From Candidatus Anstonellales archaeon (GTDB lineage Archaea; Micrarchaeota; Micrarchaeia; Anstonellales; CG1-02-47-40), in the NCBI GenBank assembly GCA_038869735.1, contig JAWCQO010000002.1:62001-126000 (forward strand): a stretch of 64,000 bases of DNA, in the 5' to 3' direction. Made by a program: the position numbers and the translations under genes. A model generated the notes under the pieces. It had not been told where the DNA came from, did no database searches, and saw nothing but the letters and a program-made list of their open reading frames with translations. Positions within the stretch are counted from its first letter, which is position 1. The number at the start of each line of letters is the position of its first letter. Shown one piece after another: positions 52,732 to 60,308 of the stretch.

Positions 52732-54015
52732 ATGTCAATTCTCATCAAGGAAGCATCAGTCCTCTCACAAGGTAGCAGGGTACAAAAACAAGATGTATTC
52801 ATTGAAGGAAACATCATTGAAGAAATATCCTCCTCAATAAACAAAACTTCAGAGTTTAAGATAAATGCAAATGGTAGTCTTCTGATACCAGGTTTCATTA
52901 ACACCCACACCCATGTAGCAATGTCTCTCTTGAGGGGTTACTCTGATGACTTAGCTCTAAAAGAATGGCTAAGCGAAAAAATATGGCCAGCTGAGAAGAA
53001 GATGGACCCTAAGGCAGTGTATGCAGGTTCAATGCTCTCGATTGCAGAGATGCTTCGTTCTGGAACAACTTGTTTTTCAGATATGTATTTCCATATGGAT
53101 TCGGTTGCAAGAGCCGTTGATAAAAGCGGCATACGAGCAACGCTTGGCTACGGAATGATAGACCACCAAGAAGAAGATAAAATGAAAAAAGAACTCATAG
53201 AGGCTGAACGCTTTGCTCGCAAATGGAATAAAAAAGCAGAAGGCAGGATTACAGCGTCCATATGCCCTCATGCTCCAAATACATGCAGCGAAAAATTACT
53301 CAAGGAAGCAAGTCGCATATCAAAGGCTCTTGGTTGTAAACTCCATATCCACCTCTCAGAAACGCGAAATGAGCTAATTGACATTCTCAAAAAAACCAAC
53401 AAGAGACCCGTACAATATCTTGAGTCCCTCGGCTTTCTTTCAGGAAACCTAATTGCTGCGCATTGCGTTTGGCTTTCAAAACAGGAAATACTCATTCTTG
53501 CAAAACACAACGTTTCTGTAGCTCTTTGCCCGGTTTCAAACATGAAACTTGCTGGAGGTGGTGCTCCCCCCGTTCCGGAATTTATCTCATCAGGTCTAAC
53601 CATTTCTCTTGGCACCGATGGCCCAGCAAGCAACAATTCCCTATCCATGTTTGAAACCATGAAAACTCTTGTGCTTTCGCAAAAGCATGCACGGTGGGAT
53701 GCAAAAGCCGTAACGTGTAATCAAGCTTTTGATTTTGCAACTGTTGGAGGAGCAAAAGCTTTAGGAATAGATGCCGGAGAAATAGCACGAGGAAAACTTG
53801 CAGACTTGATTCTTGTTGATACAAAAGCTCCAAACACCACTCCAAACTTCAATCCAATATCAAATATAGTCTATTCGGCACATCCCGGAAACGTCACCCA
53901 TACTATAGTAAACGGAAAGCTTCTTATGGAAGATAGAAAGATAATTGCGTTTGACGAAAATAAGGTGATAGAAGAAGCTCAAAGGCAATCAGAAAAATTA
54001 ATCACTCAATCCTGA
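52732..54015 (+). CDS. mtaD: 5-Methylthioadenosine/S-adenosylhomocysteine deaminase (amidohydrolase)
   Basis: 427 aa metal-dependent amidohydrolase. HTHVAMSLLRG gives the first two metal His; HIHLSETRNE the third; AAHCVWL the fourth; the metal Asp is in GTDGPASNNSLSMFETM. These are the specific sequences of MtaD/DadD. The enzyme deaminates SAH, MTA or 5'-deoxyadenosine. With the SAH hydrolase gene 1 kb away this points to the methylation cycle. It starts at ATG 52732 without a leader. Its last 18 nt overlap the convergent PfkB gene. Confidence 0.92.
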   Translation: MSILIKEASVLSQGSRVQKQDVFIEGNIIEEISSSINKTSEFKINANGSLLIPGFINTHTHVAMSLLRGYSDDLALKEWLSEKIWPAEKKMDPKAVYAGSMLSIAEMLRSGTTCFSDMYFHMDSVARAVDKSGIRATLGYGMIDHQEEDKMKKELIEAERFARKWNKKAEGRITASICPHAPNTCSEKLLKEASRISKALGCKLHIHLSETRNELIDILKKTNKRPVQYLESLGFLSGNLIAAHCVWLSKQEILILAKHNVSVALCPVSNMKLAGGGAPPVPEFISSGLTISLGTDGPASNNSLSMFETMKTLVLSQKHARWDAKAVTCNQAFDFATVGGAKALGIDAGEIARGKLADLILVDTKAPNTTPNFNPISNIVYSAHPGNVTHTIVNGKLLMEDRKIIAFDENKVIEEAQRQSEKLITQS

Positions 54016-54930
54016 CCCAACCTTTCCAATTACTCGTGAAGCCAATTCAGTTGCAATCTGACCGCATTTCTTCAAATCAGCCCCTCTTGATAAGCCAAAC
54101 AAAAAACCTGCTGCGTAAGCATCTCCGGCGCCAGTAGTGTCAACGACGTTCGTCACACTTTTGGCGCTTATCCTAATAACGCTGTTATTATGATAGATAG
54201 CCGAGCCATCTGCTCCAATTTTAAGACAAACAAGAGGAACCGTTTCAGAAAACTCCTTAGCATCAATTGCCAGTGCTTTTAGCTCCTCCATGTTGGCAAA
54301 GAGAATATACGCTCCTTCTTCAATAGTTTTGAGTATTCTCTCCCTATTTTTTTGGACCAATTGTGGACTTTCAAGCGAGTAGGCAATCCTAATCCCATAA
54401 TCCATTGCGCATTTTAAACATTTTAAGGCCGTTTCAGCTGTTTTTGATTCTCTGCAAAGAGTGATTGACGTTACATAAAAGAAAGATGAATTACTTATCT
54501 TTTTTTCATCCACCTTCTCATACCACTCGCCAGCACCTAAATCAGCAGCAAAAGTCCTATCTCCACCTTCATCAACAAGAACAACGACTTTTCCAGTCTT
54601 CCTCTTAAATAATTCTTCAATGCTTGCTTCTATTTTATTTTTTTCCAAGCTATCTGTAAATAGTCTTCCGTCCTCGTCTTTGCCTACGGCCCCCCCATAA
54701 GCAGCACTCCCTCCCAAATAGCAAACCCCTTCACAAACGTTTCGTGCATTGTCTCCTGGAGATTTCTTTATTATCTTAACCCTATTTCCTATTTTATCCA
54801 ATTCCCCTCTGTTAGAAAAATAATTAGTAGACCCCTTTACAAGTCCAAATTTATCAACATCCTCATTCTTAACATATGCATAATAATCGATAACTGGCGT
54901 ACCAACTCCAAAAACATCAAATCGTGCCAT
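53998..54930 (-). CDS. PfkB-family nucleoside/sugar kinase
   Basis: 310 aa ribokinase-fold kinase. The N-terminus FDVFGVGTPVIDYYAYV, the GGSAAYGGAVGKDEDG region and the C-terminal VVDTTGAGDAYAAGF (anion hole and catalytic Asp) are complete. Between an SAH/MTA deaminase and SAH hydrolase, the most reasonable substrate is adenosine or inosine released from SAH or S-inosylhomocysteine. Methanocaldococcus has such an archaeal nucleoside kinase for inosine, guanosine and cytidine. A sugar kinase remains possible. It converges with and overlaps the deaminase gene and diverges from ahcY by 39 nt. Confidence 0.85.
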   Translation of the reverse strand: MARFDVFGVGTPVIDYYAYVKNEDVDKFGLVKGSTNYFSNRGELDKIGNRVKIIKKSPGDNARNVCEGVCYLGGSAAYGGAVGKDEDGRLFTDSLEKNKIEASIEELFKRKTGKVVVLVDEGGDRTFAADLGAGEWYEKVDEKKISNSSFFYVTSITLCRESKTAETALKCLKCAMDYGIRIAYSLESPQLVQKNRERILKTIEEGAYILFANMEELKALAIDAKEFSETVPLVCLKIGADGSAIYHNNSVIRISAKSVTNVVDTTGAGDAYAAGFLFGLSRGADLKKCGQIATELASRVIGKVGSGLSD

Positions 54931-54969
54931 ATCGTCAACCTTTAAACTCTTGCATATCTAATCTCAATC

Positions 54970-56247
54970 ATGAGTAAAATAAAAAATCCTTCCTTGGCAG
55001 CGGAAGGCAAAAAAGAAATCTCCTGGGCCCGAGAGAACATGCCAATACTCAGAAAAATAAAGAACGAGTTTGAGGAAGATAAACCGCTGGAAGGCCTGAC
55101 TATATCCGTTGCTCTCCACCTGGAAAAGAAAACTGCAGTCCTTCTTGAAACACTCCTTGCAGGTGGAGCAGAGATTTATGCCGCATCTTGTAATCCGCTC
55201 TCTACAGATGATGCTGTGGCTGCGGCACTCTCATCCAAGATGGGTATTTACGGATGGGCTGGTCAAACAAAAAAAGAGTATTATGCGTGTTTGCACTCGA
55301 TTCTTGATGCAAAACCAGATATAGTTATTGACGACGGTTCTGACCTAATTACTCTTATACACTCAAAGCGCAAGGAACTTATCCCAAAAATAATTGGAGG
55401 TTGTGAAGAGACAACTACCGGCGTAAATAGACTATTTGCGTTGCAGAGGGCAGGTAAATTAAAGTTTCCGGTGATAGCTGTGAATAACGCCTATTCAAAG
55501 TTCCTTTTTGACAATAGATATGGGACCGGCCAGAGCACTCTTGATGCATTGATGAGAATAACAAACAAGCTCATCGCAGGAAAGACTTGCGTTGTTGTCG
55601 GCTATGGGTGGTGTGGAAAAGGCATAGCAAGTAGGCTGCGTGGGATGGGTGCAAACGTCATAGTCTGTGAAGTCGGAGGCACGATGGGACCTCATGAATC
55701 AGGATTCCATAGAGCGTTGGAGGCACTCTATGACGGCTTTCGCGTAATGAGCATAGATAAGGCAGCCCCGATTGGAGACATCTTTATAACCGCAACGGGC
55801 GTTAAAAATGCAATCTCTGCTTCCCATATAAAAAGAATGAAAAACGGAGCAATTCTTGCAAATGCTGGGCATTTTGACAACGAGATAGAAATTGGCTGGG
55901 CAAAAAAACAATGCATCTGCAAAAAAATTTTAAACAATCTCGAACGCTTCAAGCTAAAATCGGGAAAAGTCTTTTACCTGCTCTCAGAAGGCAGGCTTGT
56001 TAACCTTGCCCGCCCGTCAGCCCAAGGACACCCAATAGAAATAATGGATGGTTCATTTGCAATTCAAGCACTATGCATCCGCTACCTGATTTGCAACAAA
56101 GGCAAACTGGAGAGAGCTGTGCTACCCGTACCATTTGAGATAGACAATACAGTTGCAAGGCTTGCGCTTGAATCTCACGAAATATTTCTTCCCCCGCCCA
56201 CGGTCCAACAACTAAATTATTCTCGAACCTGGAGAATAGGAACATAA
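54970..56247 (+). CDS. ahcY: Adenosylhomocysteinase (SAH hydrolase), archaeal type
   Basis: 425 aa NAD-dependent enzyme splitting S-adenosylhomocysteine, or possibly S-inosylhomocysteine, into homocysteine and nucleoside. Blocks: WARENMPILRKI at the start, GCEETTTGVNRLFAL, VNNAYSKFLFDNRYGTGQS and the NAD motif VVGYGWCGKGIASRLRGMGANVIVCEV (GxGxxG). The tail ends TVQQLNYSRTWRIGT, the archaeal/Thermotoga form without the C-terminal KPxHYRY extension of bacterial and eukaryotic enzymes. In Methanocaldococcus the homolog prefers SIH made by a DadD-like deaminase. A deaminase next to it here makes the same route possible. Confidence 0.95.
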   Translation: MSKIKNPSLAAEGKKEISWARENMPILRKIKNEFEEDKPLEGLTISVALHLEKKTAVLLETLLAGGAEIYAASCNPLSTDDAVAAALSSKMGIYGWAGQTKKEYYACLHSILDAKPDIVIDDGSDLITLIHSKRKELIPKIIGGCEETTTGVNRLFALQRAGKLKFPVIAVNNAYSKFLFDNRYGTGQSTLDALMRITNKLIAGKTCVVVGYGWCGKGIASRLRGMGANVIVCEVGGTMGPHESGFHRALEALYDGFRVMSIDKAAPIGDIFITATGVKNAISASHIKRMKNGAILANAGHFDNEIEIGWAKKQCICKKILNNLERFKLKSGKVFYLLSEGRLVNLARPSAQGHPIEIMDGSFAIQALCIRYLICNKGKLERAVLPVPFEIDNTVARLALESHEIFLPPPTVQQLNYSRTWRIGT

Positions 56248-56352
56248 TGAACATAAGCGGAGGCTTGCTTAACAAGAAAAATTATCTCAACCAGGAGCTG
56301 ATAAAAATACCTTCACTCATTAAAAAACAAACGATGTCGCTCAAGATTTCCC

Positions 56353-57123
56353 CTAGCGATTTCTAGCTTCTATTATTGTGCATTTTTTCTCCTCTCTCCC
56401 CAATATCAAGTTTTCTATCCCCTTTAAATTATCTGCTCCTACAATATAAGCAGGCTTACCTATTTTCATAATCTCCTCTAATTTTTTTCTTATCCCACCA
56501 GTTACATCGTAACCTCCTGCATCCCAAAAAAAACCCTTTACTTTTTTTAAGTCTGCTGACACTATTCTCCTTATTGTTTTTCCTTCATTATCTAGCACTC
56601 CATCCACGTCTATTATAAAAATTATCTTCTCTGCGTCCTTTCCAAGATACGAGACTATTGCATCACCGGAACAAACACTCCCTCCCAATTTCAAATCAAA
56701 AACCATGTCCCCATGAAGAAGAGGCGTAAAACCTCTCTTATGCGCAAGAGCAATAGTGCTTTTATCAAACCTCAAAATTTTCTTGTTTTTCTGAATAATA
56801 AAATAAAACGGCGAAATCACCGCCATCTTCATTCCATTCTTCTCAAACTCCTTTGAAAGAAGAAATGAGAGTGAAAGCACGCTTTCCCTTGTTTTAGAGA
56901 AACCTTTCCACTGCGTTCTTGTATGAACTCCGCTGTCTATCCCATATCTTATGACATATGGATGACCAAACGATCCTCCTCCATGAACCACTATCAGCTT
57001 GCTTGGTATCTTTCTGGCAGCTTCTGCAATGACCCTTGCAATATTCCTAATCCTATCTAATCTTGGTTTTGCCACTTTTGTTTTGTCACTAATAGCACTT
57101 CCCCCAATCTTTATTATTATCAA
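56353..57123 (-). CDS. Isopentenyl phosphate kinase
   Basis: 256 aa amino acid kinase family enzyme. Phosphorylates isopentenyl phosphate to IPP in the archaeal mevalonate pathway that feeds GGGP synthase. Motifs: KIGGSAISDK (phosphate loop), VVHGGGSFGH with the family's conserved His, PLLHGDMVFD, IIDVDGVLDN and DVTGGIRKKLEEI. These agree with IPK and not with glutamate or aspartate kinases. Length is typical. It is convergent with ahcY and divergent from the gene at 57.3 kb, with no operon partner. The gap 57124-57281 holds TATA elements and a possible small ORF from 57176. Confidence 0.92.
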   Translation of the reverse strand: MIIIKIGGSAISDKTKVAKPRLDRIRNIARVIAEAARKIPSKLIVVHGGGSFGHPYVIRYGIDSGVHTRTQWKGFSKTRESVLSLSFLLSKEFEKNGMKMAVISPFYFIIQKNKKILRFDKSTIALAHKRGFTPLLHGDMVFDLKLGGSVCSGDAIVSYLGKDAEKIIFIIDVDGVLDNEGKTIRRIVSADLKKVKGFFWDAGGYDVTGGIRKKLEEIMKIGKPAYIVGADNLKGIENLILGREEKKCTIIEARNR

Positions 57124-57302
57124 GCAAACCCCCCAACTCTAATCATTTTATTTTTTTTCATCCACTCTTGTTGTGATGCAAAACATATTAATACTCAGTC
57201 TTTCTTCGCTTTTGCTCCTCATAATAGTTTACAAAATGTATAAGCGGGCATGTAGCAAAACATATATATTAGAGTGTTTAAATGTTCAAGAGGAGGAGAA
57301 AA

Positions 57303-57986
57303 GTGAAAAAGACAAAAAGCGCACAGCCACCTAACCGTCCAAAAGATCACACAAGGGAGCAGGTAAACGACTTTCTCTTCTTTGCAGGAGCTTTCACAGT
57401 CTTTTTTTTGTTGGTCTTCATTTATTTTTCATTTGTATCCCCTCCAAAAATAACAAGTAATTTTGAATCAGTCCCGCTATCAGAAGTTACATCACTTCAG
57501 CTTACAGGAGGAGAGTCATACTCTTATTTACAGCGAAGTGCTGGCAAGACTATTGTTTTCAATTACACAGTTAAGGGAAGTTTTGGCTGTTTACTTGTAG
57601 ACCTTCACATCCAAAATCTTTCATTTAACGTTGGATGCTTCGACAAAAAAGGTCGCAATCTGGCACAAAATCAGACGTTCCTGGACTATGTCATGTTTGA
57701 TAGATGGATGCTCTCAGTTAAACCAGGATGGTCATGGTCAAGAAATCTAACGTCGCGCATTGAACCGCTCGGACTTCGCTCTCTGACACACTATACCTAC
57801 AACTACGTAAACGAAGAAAAAAAATTCGGTAGAAACGCCTATAAAGTAAAAGTGAGCGTGAATCCCGGCGATAACGATTATCTTCTCTGGATAGATTCGC
57901 AAAAGAGAGTCTTACTTGCCATGGAGGGTAAAAATCTCAGCGTTGAGATTCTCTCATCGGACTTTATAAAACGTATTCCAGAATAA
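57303..57986 (+). CDS. Single-span membrane protein with extracellular domain
   Basis: 227 aa from GTG 57303, favoured by GAGGAGGAG 5 nt upstream. ATG 57282 is an alternative that would give 234 aa from a box (ACATATATATTAG) only about 15-20 nt upstream. N-terminus is Lys/Arg-rich, followed by one membrane helix (about 25-46, FLFFAGAFTVFFLLVFIYFSF). The outside domain is about 180 residues of beta-strand-like sequence with many Ser/Asn (possible N-glycosylation sites NYT, NLS, NQT, NLT, NLS) and two Cys. Not recognised. It is followed by a PRC-barrel gene after a 176-nt gap. Confidence 0.6.
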   Translation: MKKTKSAQPPNRPKDHTREQVNDFLFFAGAFTVFFLLVFIYFSFVSPPKITSNFESVPLSEVTSLQLTGGESYSYLQRSAGKTIVFNYTVKGSFGCLLVDLHIQNLSFNVGCFDKKGRNLAQNQTFLDYVMFDRWMLSVKPGWSWSRNLTSRIEPLGLRSLTHYTYNYVNEEKKFGRNAYKVKVSVNPGDNDYLLWIDSQKRVLLAMEGKNLSVEILSSDFIKRIPE

Positions 57987-58162
57987 AATTCCCTTCCTCA
58001 TAAAAGACTTCCTAAAAAAGCAGATATTCATCATACTTGAAAATAACCTTAAAAGCAACATCCACGAAGAAAAAGGTGCCAATACTTTATAAACAAGATT
58101 CTGCGAAAGATATTTAAAGTTGAATAAATAAGCTTTACTTACCAATATTAAAGGTGATGCTA

Positions 58163-58420
58163 ATGGCAAAGTTTATTATTGCAAAGCAGTTAGCAGGGAA
58201 GAGAATAATAACAAACGACGGAGAGGATCTTGGAAGGCTCGTTGATATAACTATCAGCGAGACGTCTGGCAAGCTTGAGTCCATACTATTTGAACCAAAT
58301 CTCGATAATATGACAGCTCGCAAGATGAAGCGAGAGGGAGGTCTTGCTTCCATTCCATACGAAGCAGTCTTAGCCGCCTCTGACCATATGATAGTCGACA
58401 AAAAAAGCATAGGCTATTAA
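58163..58420 (+). CDS. PRC-barrel domain protein
   Basis: 85 aa from ATG 58163, preceded by AGGTGAT at 5 nt, so the longer GTG 58154 reading is unlikely. The single PRC-barrel shows KFIIAKQLAGKRIITNDGEDLGRLVDITISETSGKLESIL in outline (GKRI, GEDLGRLVD, GKLESI) and IPYEAVLAASDHMIV at the end. PRC-barrel proteins in archaea include photosystem-unrelated RNA and cell-division factors; CdpB-type proteins bind SepF-FtsZ. A link to SepF at 20 kb is speculative. TATA-like ACTTTATAAAC at about 58085 or GATATTTAAAG at about 58110. Confidence 0.85.
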   Translation: MAKFIIAKQLAGKRIITNDGEDLGRLVDITISETSGKLESILFEPNLDNMTARKMKREGGLASIPYEAVLAASDHMIVDKKSIGY

Positions 58421-58660
58421 AAAATCCTCTAATCCTCCAAATTTTTTCTTGCTTAAAAAAAGGCAACCAAAACAAGGCTTTTAGAGTTGCGACTCACTAA
58501 AAATCGGGTTAATAGATTTAAAGCGTACGAAAGATATCCCTTATCCTCTTTCCTGCTGCTTCAAGAAAAAATAAGAACCTCTTGCCTATTGAGATATACT
58601 GGCCAAGCTTTCACTCTTTACCCCTCTATTTTTAATTTCTATTTTCCTACTCTTTTCTGT

Positions 58661-59299
58661 ATGATAGGTGGCATCGACGAGGCTGGAAGAGGATGCGTTT
58701 TAGGCCCTATGGTTATCTGTTTGACTGTAATAGATCCTCTCAATGAGTTCAAACTAAAAGAAATCGGGGTTCGAGACTCAAAAAAACTCTCGCCAAGACG
58801 AAGAGAGGCGCTGTTTTATGTCGTCAGGAAACTTTGCAAGACTTCATGGGTCATAATCTCTGCATCTGAACTAAACAGGCTAATGGAGAACTACAACTTA
58901 AATGAGATAGAAGCTCAGAAAGTTGCCTACCTTTTGCAGAAGGCATCAATTCTTCCACCCGTAGTTTATATAGACGCGCCGGACAACCCTCCAGCAAATT
59001 TTGCAAGAAGAATCAAAAAATACTTAAAAAAGCAGATCAACCTGTTTTGCGAAAACAAGGCAGAGGAGGCCCACCCAATAGTGGGTGCAGCCTCGATAGT
59101 TGCAAAGGTGGTCAGAGATAGAGAAATAGAGAATATAAAAGAGCAAACACATTTGGACTTTGGTTCAGGATATACCTCTGACCCAATCACAATCAATTTC
59201 CTTTCCAAAAACATAAAAAATCCAGCCATTATTCCATATATAAGAACAAAATGGAAAACGGTTTCTGATATCTCACAAAAAAAGCTTTTTGATTTCTGA
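58661..59299 (+). CDS. rnhB: Ribonuclease HII
   Basis: 212 aa. Cleaves RNA in RNA-DNA hybrids and removes misincorporated ribonucleotides. ATG 58661 puts the family opening IGGIDEAGRGCVLGPMV at the N-terminus, and TTTTTAATTT is centred about 28 nt upstream, so the longer frame from 58487 is not the gene. Catalytic residues: Asp/Glu in DEAGRG, VYIDAPD with the third acid, and DREIENI with the last acid. HPIVGAASIVAKVVRD is typical. The C-terminus ends KLFDF, which resembles a PCNA-interacting QxxLxxFF tail (QKKLFDF). Archaeal RNase HII is known to bind PCNA this way. Confidence 0.93.
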   Translation: MIGGIDEAGRGCVLGPMVICLTVIDPLNEFKLKEIGVRDSKKLSPRRREALFYVVRKLCKTSWVIISASELNRLMENYNLNEIEAQKVAYLLQKASILPPVVYIDAPDNPPANFARRIKKYLKKQINLFCENKAEEAHPIVGAASIVAKVVRDREIENIKEQTHLDFGSGYTSDPITINFLSKNIKNPAIIPYIRTKWKTVSDISQKKLFDF

Positions 59300-59366
59300 T
59301 TAACCCTGCCAATAGCAATATTTAAATTGTTATTCGTTTTATCCTTTTTGTGGTGGTGATTGGATA

Positions 59367-59966
59367 ATGGCTGACCTCCTTGTTGGCTTGCTCTTTGGAT
59401 TTATAAAATTTGTTTCAAGCATAGTTCTTGCAATAGCATCTGTTTATATCGGAATAAAAGCGTTTGACCGCCTTACTGAAAGAGTAGAAGAAATAGAAGA
59501 ACTAAAAAAAGGAAATACTGCCGTCGGCATTTTAATAGCCTCCATAATACTATCAATAGCTACTGTCGTATCATCAGGAGTTGCTGGATTTACAGAAGGC
59601 ATATCTCCCAACTATGACATTAGCTTAATACTGCTTCTTTCTTTCATAAATCTAGTTAAACTTGTGTTTGCACTTCTTGTAGCAATCGTGACTATATACT
59701 TTGCCTTTAATTTTCTTGACTACATCACAAAAGATATCTCAGAAATAGAAGAGCTAAAAGAAAACAACGTAGCTATGGCAGTGTTTATAGGCAGTGTCAT
59801 TTTATCCGTCTCATTTGTTGTAAACGCTGGGATGTCAACTCTCATTACAACAGAATCGCTGAACTCTTGCTCCATTGCGATATCCTTTGCAGAGGCCGGA
59901 CTTCCCGTAGATGCAACCGGATGCTACCTTACTCTTGGTGCCAAAATTCCTGTAGCAAGAGGTTAG
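59367..59966 (+). CDS. DUF350 membrane protein
   Basis: 199 aa with four to five membrane helices arranged as a tandem repeat. Each half ends in an acidic stretch then Asn-Ala (EEIEELKKGNTAVGILIASII and SEIEELKENNVAMAVFIGSVI). This repeat identifies the DUF350 (YjfL) family of inner membrane proteins, whose role is unknown. GGTGGTGATTGG before ATG 59367 is a good Shine-Dalgarno. The last 40 residues contain two Cys (NSC, GC). The stop is followed by a repeat-rich gap. Confidence 0.8.
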   Translation: MADLLVGLLFGFIKFVSSIVLAIASVYIGIKAFDRLTERVEEIEELKKGNTAVGILIASIILSIATVVSSGVAGFTEGISPNYDISLILLLSFINLVKLVFALLVAIVTIYFAFNFLDYITKDISEIEELKENNVAMAVFIGSVILSVSFVVNAGMSTLITTESLNSCSIAISFAEAGLPVDATGCYLTLGAKIPVARG

Positions 59967-59992
59967 AGAGGTTAGATGCAACCGGACGCCAC

Positions 59993-60157
59993 ATTTACTA
60001 GTATATTAACTGGATTAACTGGAAGATTCGTTGACGATTTACTAGTTAATAACTGGAAGAAAGCACTAACACCACTTCAACGGCGTATTCTAACGGCGTC
60101 TTACTGGCACTTTTCGTTGACGATTTACTAGTTAATAACTGGAAGAAAGCACTAACA
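59993..60157 (+). repeat. Direct repeats in the convergent gap between the DUF350 gene and pyrG
   Basis: A 45-bp sequence (starting TTCGTTGACGATTTACTAGT) occurs at 60027-60071 and again at 60113-60157, an 86-bp period. A third, shorter relative of its core (ATTTACTAGTATATTAACTGG, one insertion/change) is at 59993-60013. The gap 59967-60308 also holds AACGGCGT twice near 60080-60098 and a diverged pair (GGCTACTTATTTTAGTCTC at 60194 and GGATACTTATCTTAGTCCT at 60267). No ORF fits the region. It lies 3' of both flanking genes, so it is unlikely to be a promoter. Confidence 0.75.
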
Positions 60158-60308
60158 ATCGGCCAGAAAGAATTAGCAGCTGGGTAGATCCCCCGGCTAC
60201 TTATTTTAGTCTCGGGTTAGCCTTGGAAAAAACGAGGCAGAAGCAAAAAAGAGTTTGAGTAGATGTTGCTGGATACTTATCTTAGTCCTGGGTTAGTGCG
60301 TTTCCCCT

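Noticed and set aside
57990-58060. Minus-strand C/D box sRNA
   Set aside because: A box C-like ATGATGA is present on the minus strand near 58030, but no CTGA follows at guide distance.
60027-60157. pyrG promoter or operator
   Set aside because: The repeats lie downstream of the pyrG stop, not upstream of its start near 61925.
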